Position numbers and translations under genes: made by a program. Shown here piece by piece: positions 1-5,888 of a DNA stretch of 21,342 bases. Position 1 is the stretch's first letter, and the number at the start of each line of letters is the position of its first letter. Below the pieces are notes generated by a model. It did not search any database. It worked only from the letters and a program-made list of their open reading frames with translations, and was not told the origin of the DNA. Source of the DNA: a virus; IMG/VR virus record IMGVR_UViG_3300021964_000666, positions 1 through 21,342 of that record. One strand, given 5' to 3'.

Positions 1-902
1 ACCTTGCGCTCGGCTTCCTTAGCGACTGCTCGGCGGTAACCCTCGGCCAAGTAGACCAAGATGCCGAACCCGCGACCCTTGGTGTCGAACTCGTCATGCT
101 CGGCAACACCCTTGAGGTTGAGGTCGAAGTCGGTGTCACCGTCCAAGTTCCGCGCCCACTCAATGGCGAGGCGAGCCTCTTCCAAGTTCTTGCGAGCATT
201 GTCTTCGATACCCTTGCGCCATTCGCGATCATCGAACCGTTCGGTCACCGGGGGACGGAGGACGTAATCAACGGCATCCTTGGTCGACCTGCCGAACTCA
301 TAACCGGCCTTCGTGTAACCTTCGGCCTTGATGATCTCGTTGGCCACTGCGACGATCAAGACGGTGGGAAACAACGTGTCAGGTCGGGCAAACTTGAAGA
401 CTTCCTCTTCGCGTTCATCGATACGATGCGCGATCCAAGGAGTGAGTCGGAGATTGCCGATGTAGTCCTTGGCACAGGTGCCACCAACTCGGAGTCGGGT
501 GCCGTTGTCGTCTTCCACCACGATCGTGTGGTTACGGTGACGCTTGTGGCCACACGCATCACAGGTCGGCTCGGTGCCGATGTACTCGGTGACGATCCCC
601 TCGGGAGCGTCGGGAGCAGGGCAGACGATGCCGACTGCGTGGTCGACTACCGCGAGAAGCCTCCAGCCGTCATATCGGATGGGGTGCGTTTCCCACTCAA
701 CCTCAAATACCGGAGTTTCGACGGCGACTGCAAAACCATCGTGGGTGCGGACACCCGTCTCGCCGGTCAGCCGGTAGGTCGGGGCAGGAACGCCGAGTTT
801 CTCGGCCTTTTTGGTGATCTCAAGGAGTCGGAACTTGAGGGTGCGAATCTCGTAGTCCGTCAGCCACCTCTTGATCTTTCTGTTGTTTGTGTCCTCTGTC
901 AT
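1..902 (-). CDS. Conserved CxxC protein of unknown function, 3' end outside the window
   Basis: I translated this frame by hand from the ATG at 902-900. It stays open for 300 codons to the left edge with no stop, so the C-terminus is missing. The overlapping plus-strand frame is its shadow. Residues 114-117 are CDAC, followed by GHKRHRNH, a beta-type stretch (TIVVEDDNG) and GGTCAKDYIG with C143. This looks like a small metal-binding ribbon with three visible Cys and nearby His. From memory, proteins with a C-x2-C-G-x-x-R segment and a later VG-x-x-C-x-x-D-[FY]-[ILV]-G segment recur in phages and plasmids with no known role, so I assign none. A helical, charged region follows (about 225-300). 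There is no Shine-Dalgarno before the ATG, and a promoter-like sequence ends six bases upstream, so the mRNA is probably leaderless. It lies after the lysis genes and is probably not structural. Confidence 0.85.
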   Translation of the reverse strand, partial: MTEDTNNRKIKRWLTDYEIRTLKFRLLEITKKAEKLGVPAPTYRLTGETGVRTHDGFAVAVETPVFEVEWETHPIRYDGWRLLAVVDHAVGIVCPAPDAPEGIVTEYIGTEPTCDACGHKRHRNHTIVVEDDNGTRLRVGGTCAKDYIGNLRLTPWIAHRIDEREEEVFKFARPDTLFPTVLIVAVANEIIKAEGYTKAGYEFGRSTKDAVDYVLRPPVTERFDDREWRKGIEDNARKNLEEARLAIEWARNLDGDTDFDLNLKGVAEHDEFDTKGRGFGILVYLAEGYRRAVAKEAERK

Positions 903-908
903 ATGACC

Positions 909-937
909 ATTGTATCAGATTGATACATCAATGACAA
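909..937 (-). promoter_or_regulatory. Sigma70-like extended -10 promoter for the left-edge gene
   Basis: On the minus strand there is TTGTCA (937-932), a 17-base spacer and TACAAT (914-909), preceded by TGA, which gives an extended -10 (TGnTACAAT). The last base of the -10 is six bases from the ATG at 902, so the expected start of transcription falls on or next to the start codon. This fits a leaderless mRNA. It is one of the two clear promoter-like sequences I see in the window. Confidence 0.65.
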
Positions 938-946
938 CAGTATCAA
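911..946. promoter_or_regulatory. Operator-like TGATAC repeats over the promoter
   Basis: A perfect 7-base inverted repeat, TGTATCA-GAT-TGATACA on the plus strand, covers 911-927 and overlaps the -10 and spacer. A further GTATCAA lies at 940-946, just upstream of the -35. The same region also contains TTGAT-AC-ATCAA. Three TGATAC/GTATCA units around one promoter are what a repressor or activator binding region would look like. The regulator itself is not in the window. Confidence 0.5.
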
Positions 947-947
947 C

Positions 948-1520
948 TCAGCAGCGGTCACCGCTCATGTACCACGGCTGTGCCCAGCAGGTGTAGTGCT
1001 CATCGGCATACTGTGCGATCCACAGTGCCTCAGTGAGATTTGTTACCGGCACCAGCAGGTCATCGCGGGTCAGTCCCTTGGCCTCTAGGCGTTCACCGTG
1101 TGCTGCCCAGTTGATTTGCAGCAGGCCGTAATCATAGGTTCTGCTGATCGCTGTCCAGTCGCACGCACTCTCGGCCATTGCGATGGCATCCAGTGTGGGC
1201 AGCCACTCAACTGGCCAGCCAACATCGACGGCCAGTGACCACATCTCGGGACATCGCGCATTGTCGATACCGACGATGGTCGTGGTCGTGGTGGACTCCA
1301 AGGTGATTCCCTCGGGCAAGTCGGGCACTGGTGGCAGCGACACCTCGCTGTCGTGCTGATCTGCCGAGATGGGGATGGTGGGCACCGGATCGTTGACCCA
1401 CAGTGTTGTTGTGGTGATCGCTGGTGGATCAGCCCGAACCTCGGGTGCTGACTCTTCGATGTTGGCAGCCAGTGCCGTAGTGCACATGGCAGCGATGAAT
1501 AGGTATGCCAGTCTGAACAT
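948..1520 (-). CDS. Secreted lysozyme/transglycosylase-like endolysin
   Basis: This 190-residue protein starts with a Sec-type signal sequence (hydrophobic 2-18, ending in ALA-AN, probable cleavage near 18-19). A Pro/Thr-rich linker follows with two threonine runs near 36-39 and 77-81. The C-terminal half (about 88-190) resembles a lysozyme-like/SLT fold: AMAESACDW with E117 as the likely catalytic acid, then YDYGLLQIN at 129-137 and a closing CWAQPW segment. Four cysteines in the mature part (90, 120, 178, 190) would suit disulfides outside the membrane. The likely role is peptidoglycan cleavage at lysis, with export by the host Sec system; a small membrane peptide is encoded just upstream. 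A strong GGGAGGAGAGG ribosome site precedes the ATG. It is separated from the late operon by about 80 bases carrying its own promoter-like sequence. A secreted host-wall enzyme role is possible but less likely in this position. Confidence 0.8.
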   Translation of the reverse strand: MFRLAYLFIAAMCTTALAANIEESAPEVRADPPAITTTTLWVNDPVPTIPISADQHDSEVSLPPVPDLPEGITLESTTTTTIVGIDNARCPEMWSLAVDVGWPVEWLPTLDAIAMAESACDWTAISRTYDYGLLQINWAAHGERLEAKGLTRDDLLVPVTNLTEALWIAQYADEHYTCWAQPWYMSGDRC

Positions 1521-1545
1521 AATGACCTCTCCTCCCGTGGTCTTC

Positions 1546-1565
1546 GTCCCCCTGACTTGGGGGAC
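1546..1565. other. GC-rich hairpin in the endolysin leader
   Basis: The minus strand reads GTCCCCC-AAGTCA-GGGGGAC, a perfect 7-base-pair stem with a 6-base loop. It lies between the predicted transcription start and the endolysin ribosome site. There is no run of T after the stem on either strand, so it is not a typical intrinsic terminator. It could stabilise the mRNA or slow polymerase reading through from the late operon. Confidence 0.5.
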
Positions 1566-1570
1566 TCGTC

Positions 1571-1600
1571 ATTGTAGCGCAATGATGCGCTAGTGGCCAA
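1571..1600 (-). promoter_or_regulatory. Promoter-like sequence for the endolysin
   Basis: On the minus strand TTGGCC (1600-1595) and TACAAT (1576-1571) are separated by 18 bases. The -10 matches the consensus at five of six positions; the -35 is weak (four of six). The predicted start near 1564 would give a leader of about 44 bases that includes the 1546-1565 hairpin and the ribosome site. The -10 hexamer is the same as at the left-edge promoter. Confidence 0.4.
1575..1592. promoter_or_regulatory. Perfect inverted repeat inside the endolysin promoter spacer
   Basis: TAGCGCA-ATGA-TGCGCTA on the plus strand is a perfect 7-base inverted repeat with a 4-base centre. It fills most of the space between the putative -35 and -10 and touches the -10. 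A protein bound here would block or reshape the promoter. Alternatively it is simply an RNA hairpin at the end of the late transcript. The two cannot be told apart from sequence alone. Confidence 0.5.
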
Positions 1601-1687
1601 TCACCAGCCGTTACGCTTCAGCCACAGGCGTGTGACCACACCCCCGTAGACCATGAACAGAATGAACTGCCACGGCCACGGCAACAT
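1601..1687 (-). CDS. 28-residue single-span membrane peptide, lysis candidate
   Basis: I found this by hand translation. The ATG (1687-1685) shares one base with the TGA of the preceding gene (TGATG), and the frame ends at TGA 1603-1601. The peptide begins MLPWPWQFILFMVYGG, continues VVTRLWLKRNGW, and has one hydrophobic span at about 7-19. Its C-terminus is basic and aromatic, which by the positive-inside rule would put it in the cytoplasm. Size, single span, tight coupling and position immediately before a secreted endolysin suggest a minimal holin-like or lysis-timing peptide. Known holins are usually longer, so the function is inferred from context only. It could also be a non-conserved reading frame, although the exact stop-start overlap argues for translation. 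Confidence 0.5.
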   Translation of the reverse strand: MLPWPWQFILFMVYGGVVTRLWLKRNGW

Positions 1688-1845
1688 CACTCACCGTCGT
1701 CTGGTGACGACTCATCCTTCTCTGCGAGCGCGGACTCAAGGTTGCTGATGTATGCCTGTTGCACAGCGATCTCGTACTCGCGTGGGAACCGCTGCTGCAC
1801 GATAGCAAGTACTTGTTCGGCATTGAGGTTGTTCGGGTTGCTCAT
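1687..1845 (-). CDS. Small acidic helical protein of unknown function
   Basis: This 52-residue frame starts at ATG 1845-1843, overlapping the fibre gene's TGA as ATGA, and ends at TGA 1689-1687, which in turn overlaps the next gene. Both junctions are typical of translationally coupled phage genes, so I prefer this frame to the competing one at 1611-1823. The protein begins MSNPNNLNAEQVLAIVQQRF. It is mostly helix-prone (about 8-44, with a regular hydrophobic pattern) and ends in an acidic tail (EKDESSPDDGE). It has no signal sequence, membrane span or known motif. Small helical proteins of this kind often sit between fibre and lysis genes. I cannot name a function. Confidence 0.65.
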   Translation of the reverse strand: MSNPNNLNAEQVLAIVQQRFPREYEIAVQQAYISNLESALAEKDESSPDDGE

Positions 1846-3782
1846 GCTGCTGACTCTAGCGATGCGACACGCTGGCGCAAAGACTTGACTTCGGCGGTTA
1901 GTACAGCGATGAGATCAGGCCATTTCCAACCCGTCGCTTTCAACTGCCCATCCTCCGTCCACTCGTACTGTGCAAGTTTGCCGTCACCAGCAGTCGCCAC
2001 TTCCTCTGCGATGAAACCGTACTGAAGATCAGCCTCGCGCATCTGTCGTTGTGCATCTGTCTCAGATGTCGGGTCAAACTCGTCGTCCTCGTCGTCAGGT
2101 GTTGGCTGATTCGGGATGAACTTCGGAATGAAGGTGACAGGACGCAAGGAGTCGATGAGATCGCCCGACCCGTCAAATGTCGCGACCTGCTCTTTCAGTT
2201 CAATGGTTGATGTGAAGCGGTACAGCGTGCCGAAAGTGTTGTTCCGCAGAACATATTGGTATCCGCTTGTTGTGCTAGTCGCTAGGCTTGCTGTGACGAT
2301 TGTGCCAGAGGCCACAATGCAACCCACGCTGTTGCCCGCTGTAAGCCCTAACTGGTTGGTGGTGTGACGGTAAATACCGACATCTGTGTCGCTTCTAAAC
2401 GATAAAACTGGAGATGCTGCGCTACCAAGATCGTACGCTCTTACGCCGGGATCGGGATGAATCCATCTGTTCATGTAGATTTGTTGATTCGCATGGATAC
2501 GCGACCAACTTGTGTCCGCATAAATCTGAATGTAATCAGCCGTCGTCGTGTCGCCGTAGCAAGTAATAACCCCGTTAGTGTTTGTGTCGATCTGAACTTT
2601 GACTCCGCTGTCACCGTCCTCGTAAAACCTGAAGTACCTATTAGATGTGAACGCCATCGTGGAACCTTCGATCCCGATGTAATACTGGTTGTACAACTGA
2701 ATCTTTGTTTCGACGGCATCAGGGAACGTCATCTTTCCCTGACCAATCGTGATCGAACGCTCAACCCAACCCGAATTATAGTTGCCGTGACCCGAGTCGG
2801 GTGTACGAATCTGGATACCACCCTCCGCTGTCAGGTACACAAACTCGCCTGTCATGCCCGTATGTTTGCCTTGCGATTCTCCAGCACCTAAAACAAGTTG
2901 CTGGCCAGTCCGATCACGAATCTCATTAGTCACAAGATAACCATTGACGGTCACATTGCCTGTGACGGTGCCACCAGCAGTAGGTAAATACGAATGGGTA
3001 TGAACCGCTGTTGCAAACGCAGACGCATGGCTACCATCTACAGTGTCAGCATCTAGCCCGTTACCTGATCCTTCGTCAGAAGTAGTAAGTACACGAGACC
3101 CACTAACTTTTACTCCACCACTATCAGCCTCCAACACAGCCGCACCGTTGTACCAAATCTCAACACCGCTACCACCGTCGTAGATGACGAGGCCGTTCGA
3201 CTGCTGGCTGTTCAAGATGCTGTAGTCACCAGCGCCGACTGTGATGTTGAGCGTGTCATTCGCACCTTTGAGGCGAAGGATGTTGCCGTCTGCGCCTGCA
3301 TCTACATCAAGCGTGTATGTAGGTGTCGTTGTACCGATACCGACATTGCCAGACGAATCAACGCCCATAGCGTTTATGTTCCCATTGCGAAAACCAACAA
3401 AGTTAGCGTCAGGATCGAAAAACACTTGACCTGCACGGCTTGTTCCCCCAGCCTCAGGTGCTCTCAATTCAATCCTAGCGTCCGACCCATTAGTTGTGTG
3501 CTGAAACACAGACGTATTGTCATTCGCTGAGCGAACATCAAGCGTCTGACTAGGTGACGTTGTGCCGATACCGACACGGGAGTTCACATCGTCGTAGTAG
3601 AGCGAAGATGCACCAGCGAACGATCCTCCGTTGTTGTACTGCACCTGTCCGTCCGACCCGGCAGCACCGATCGTCGCGGTGAGTGTCCCACCGACCGTCA
3701 CATTGCCGGTCGTGGTGAGCGTGTCAATCGACAGGTCGTTGAGTTGCGCTGCCGTCAGAACTTGTCGTGCTGTGAACGTCAT
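1842..3782 (-). CDS. Tail fibre/spike with C-terminal S74 self-cleaving chaperone
   Basis: This 646-residue protein is probably the main host-recognition fibre. The N-terminus (QVLTAAQLNDL) resembles that of the neighbouring 180-residue fibre protein and may be the tail anchor. The shaft contains repeated elements: VGIGTTSPSQTLDV (about 70-83) and VGIGTTTPTYTLDV (about 147-160), then LDADTVDGSHAS and HTHSYLPTAGGTVTGN near 243-276, all common in phage fibres. From about 520 the sequence matches the S74 intramolecular chaperone: S525 followed five residues later by K530, then LRPVTFIP, YGFIAEEV and a final coiled-coil helix (LIAVLTAEVKSLRQRVASLE). In this family the chaperone assists trimer folding and cuts itself off, so the mature fibre would be about 524 residues. 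The start overlaps the upstream gene as ATGA. Confidence 0.85.
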   Translation of the reverse strand: MTFTARQVLTAAQLNDLSIDTLTTTGNVTVGGTLTATIGAAGSDGQVQYNNGGSFAGASSLYYDDVNSRVGIGTTSPSQTLDVRSANDNTSVFQHTTNGSDARIELRAPEAGGTSRAGQVFFDPDANFVGFRNGNINAMGVDSSGNVGIGTTTPTYTLDVDAGADGNILRLKGANDTLNITVGAGDYSILNSQQSNGLVIYDGGSGVEIWYNGAAVLEADSGGVKVSGSRVLTTSDEGSGNGLDADTVDGSHASAFATAVHTHSYLPTAGGTVTGNVTVNGYLVTNEIRDRTGQQLVLGAGESQGKHTGMTGEFVYLTAEGGIQIRTPDSGHGNYNSGWVERSITIGQGKMTFPDAVETKIQLYNQYYIGIEGSTMAFTSNRYFRFYEDGDSGVKVQIDTNTNGVITCYGDTTTADYIQIYADTSWSRIHANQQIYMNRWIHPDPGVRAYDLGSAASPVLSFRSDTDVGIYRHTTNQLGLTAGNSVGCIVASGTIVTASLATSTTSGYQYVLRNNTFGTLYRFTSTIELKEQVATFDGSGDLIDSLRPVTFIPKFIPNQPTPDDEDDEFDPTSETDAQRQMREADLQYGFIAEEVATAGDGKLAQYEWTEDGQLKATGWKWPDLIAVLTAEVKSLRQRVASLESAA

Positions 3783-3952
3783 GGCGTTGCCTCAGGCGGG
3801 TCGTCGTCAGCGGGTTTCTCTTGGCCGACTGCGCGAGCGATCCATGCGTCGTATTCTTCGCGTGTCATCGGCACGATCTCATCACCAATCTGGCGTGTTG
3901 CGCTATCAAACGGCGTTACCGCTTCTAGTCCCTCGCGTGTCCATTCAGCCAT
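3779..3952 (-). CDS. Small acidic protein between the two fibre genes
   Basis: This is a frame of 57 residues from ATG 3952-3950, or 61 from ATG 3964. I prefer the shorter form, which starts MAEWTREGLEAV, because it overlaps the upstream stop by only 8 bases. It ends in an ATGA overlap with the large fibre gene. It contains DEIVPMTREEYDAWIARAVG and a Pro/Asp-rich tail, with no membrane span or Cys. Its position suggests a fibre assembly factor or a short tip component, but I recognise no family. The ribosome site is weak; translation is probably coupled to the gene before it. Confidence 0.6.
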   Translation of the reverse strand: MAEWTREGLEAVTPFDSATRQIGDEIVPMTREEYDAWIARAVGQEKPADDDPPEATP

Positions 3953-4487
3953 CGTTGTATCCATACACTAGAAACTTGCCAGAAACAAACGTGCCCACGG
4001 TGCACTCAAACGTCACCGCCGTAAAACTAGTGCTTGTGTTGAAAAAACCGTTGACGCGCATCCCCCGAATACCGCCAGCGGTTCCAGCCCACGATGTAAA
4101 ACTGGACAGATACGGCGCGTAGATGTCCACACAGACAATGCCGGCGTTGATCGAGCCGTTCGTGTAACTAATCGCCATTGGTGCCGCGTTGGTGTACTGG
4201 ACATCGTTGATTGTTCCAGAGAACGGATAGCGCGATATCACGCCGTAATACAAACTGGCGTGCACACCTCCCGTGCCCAGTTCCATGTCTACCTCATCGC
4301 CAGTCGTGGAATAATCAAGGTTGACACCCATCACGCGATAGTTCGTAAAAGTTGACGAAAACGCATCGGTGATCGTCACGGAGGTTGGCGTGCCGGTAAT
4401 CGTCTGCGACTTCACAAGCACTAATCCGCTAGATGCGTTGAGATCGGCTGCGGTCAGTACATCGCCGTTAGTGAATGGGAATGGCAT
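3945..4487 (-). CDS. Small fibre-like minor tail protein
   Basis: This 180-residue protein starts MPFPFTNGDVLTAADLNAS, an N-terminal motif close to that of the 646-residue fibre (QVLTAAQLND), so both may attach to the same tail tip site. The rest is rich in Ser, Thr, Gly and aromatic residues with alternating beta pattern (VKSQTITGTPTSVTITDAF, TAVTFECTVGTF) and ends KFLVYGYNDG. This resembles short beta-sandwich fibre or receptor-binding domains seen in environmental phages. No catalytic motif is visible. It lies directly after the two minor tail proteins. Confidence 0.65.
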   Translation of the reverse strand: MPFPFTNGDVLTAADLNASSGLVLVKSQTITGTPTSVTITDAFSSTFTNYRVMGVNLDYSTTGDEVDMELGTGGVHASLYYGVISRYPFSGTINDVQYTNAAPMAISYTNGSINAGIVCVDIYAPYLSSFTSWAGTAGGIRGMRVNGFFNTSTSFTAVTFECTVGTFVSGKFLVYGYNDG

Positions 4488-4499
4488 CTCGTCTGTCTC

Positions 4500-5888
4500 C
4501 TAATAAATCTTGGTTGGGGCTGCAAGCCGGTTCTCGTCCAAAACGCCGAGGTCTTCGTCGTCCAGCCGATATCCGAACCCGACTTGGCTGCCCAAGCCTT
4601 TCTCCAACCGTATCACCCAGTCGGTTGGAGTTACATAGAGCGTTGAACGAAGAAAGGTGCCCTGACCCTGCACCAGAGTTCCACCTGCACCGGGGATGTC
4701 GATGATCGTGTTGTAGTACGTCGCTCCGTCGTACATCACTTGTATCACGGCATCCAGAGCGTCGTCCTCGCAGTACGACTCAATCATGCCCCCGCTGATC
4801 TCAAGCCCTTCCACACTGGACTCACCCTGCTGCCACCATGCAGTGAGCATGTCCGCTTGGTCGGTTAGGTATTGCTGCGACGTTCCTCCCGGTGCTGTTG
4901 CCACCGGCAACTCTGTCATGCTGACACTGCGTACCCCATAGGTTTCTATTCGGGCAGCGTCAGAGGACAGTGCTGATTCGGTTGGGCTTGCGAGGTACGC
5001 CATCGTCGCGTTGCGACGTAGGTCAATGTCGAAGGTCAGGTTCCTGTAGGGCAGGAGGTCGTAGATCGTTCCCCCACCCCCATCGTCACGGCCAGCAGCA
5101 ATGCTGGTGGGATCAGTGAACCTAAGTGCATCGACGGTCAGTGTTGACCTCGGCATCAAGTTGAGCGGAGTGGCGATCACGACATCCGCGTAGCAGAAAG
5201 TGATTGAGCCGACGACTTGGTACGACAGGTTGATGGGAAACAGCAGCCCGAAGTCAATCGTCATAATCTGCTTCAAGACTTCAAGAGTTGATACGCCATC
5301 GGGGAACTGGAGTGTGATGTCACCCACTGTGACGGTAACACCGGCAGGGGCAGAGACACTGGCTTCAAGAACATCAGCACCCAACGGCTGAACGTAAGTA
5401 GAGATCAGTTGTCCAACTGCGTCTGCAACCGACAGTGAGACAAGGTTGACGTTCGCTAATGCTGATCGCTCCATCCATGTCGGGAAGTCTCTGGCGAACA
5501 CCGTCACTGTTGAGGTGAACCCATCGTCTTCCACTTCAACGTCCGTGACGATTAGCCCACCGAACGCAGTCCTCTCGGTCGTACCATCGGTCGTGTCGGC
5601 ACATGGCACGATGTAGATGAGCCAGTTGCTGAACCAATCCAGACCACCAGCGTCGTAAGTCCCGCCACCTCCCGGCGAGAAGGCACCATCTGAGTTGTCC
5701 AAGGTCATTTCGATCTGGCGACTGCCAACTTCGCCATACTCAACTTCGTCCACCATCATTAGCCCACGAACTCGGGAGGTGAGGTCGAATCCACTGTCAG
5801 GAACGCCTGACGTACTGCTCATCCCTGCTGGAGTTCCACCGGCAATCGGTTGCCGTGCCAGCACCTTCCAGTCTGTGTAGATCGTCAT
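4500..5888 (-). CDS. Minor tail (tail tip) protein, second paralogue
   Basis: This 462-residue protein starts MTIYTDWKVLARQ and overlaps the upstream gene by four bases (ATGA). It is a clear paralogue of the 464-residue protein just upstream. Shared blocks are MTIY near the start, a TSRVR segment near 38, DNSDGAFSPGGGGTY near 67-81, and EDDGFTSTVTV near 121-131. Length and C-terminal pattern (TPDDWELTL versus TPTDWVIRL, then FG[FY] and GVL-[GD]-x-NRLA) also agree. Position after the tape measure and before the fibres points to the tail tip: distal tail or tail-associated hub proteins. I see no lysozyme or protease motif. The exact role of each copy cannot be assigned. Confidence 0.75.
   Translation of the reverse strand: MTIYTDWKVLARQPIAGGTPAGMSSTSGVPDSGFDLTSRVRGLMMVDEVEYGEVGSRQIEMTLDNSDGAFSPGGGGTYDAGGLDWFSNWLIYIVPCADTTDGTTERTAFGGLIVTDVEVEDDGFTSTVTVFARDFPTWMERSALANVNLVSLSVADAVGQLISTYVQPLGADVLEASVSAPAGVTVTVGDITLQFPDGVSTLEVLKQIMTIDFGLLFPINLSYQVVGSITFCYADVVIATPLNLMPRSTLTVDALRFTDPTSIAAGRDDGGGGTIYDLLPYRNLTFDIDLRRNATMAYLASPTESALSSDAARIETYGVRSVSMTELPVATAPGGTSQQYLTDQADMLTAWWQQGESSVEGLEISGGMIESYCEDDALDAVIQVMYDGATYYNTIIDIPGAGGTLVQGQGTFLRSTLYVTPTDWVIRLEKGLGSQVGFGYRLDDEDLGVLDENRLAAPTKIY

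Noticed and set aside
96-923. Long plus-strand reading frame of 275 codons
   Set aside because: The opposite strand has a continuous 300-codon frame with a metal-binding motif, promoter and start. The plus-strand protein has no recognisable feature and would be the only plus-strand gene.
1546-1565. Intrinsic terminator after the late operon
   Set aside because: The stem is strong, but there is no T-run after it on either strand, so I list it only as a hairpin.
1085-1600. Minus-strand frame of 171 codons overlapping the endolysin
   Set aside because: It is in another frame of the endolysin gene, has no ribosome site, and its Arg/Ser/Pro-rich composition is typical of an out-of-frame translation.
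1611-1823. Minus-strand frame of 70 codons
   Set aside because: The same stretch encodes the coupled 52- and 28-residue frames with exact stop-start overlaps; this frame has no such junctions and a Ser/Arg/His-rich shadow composition.
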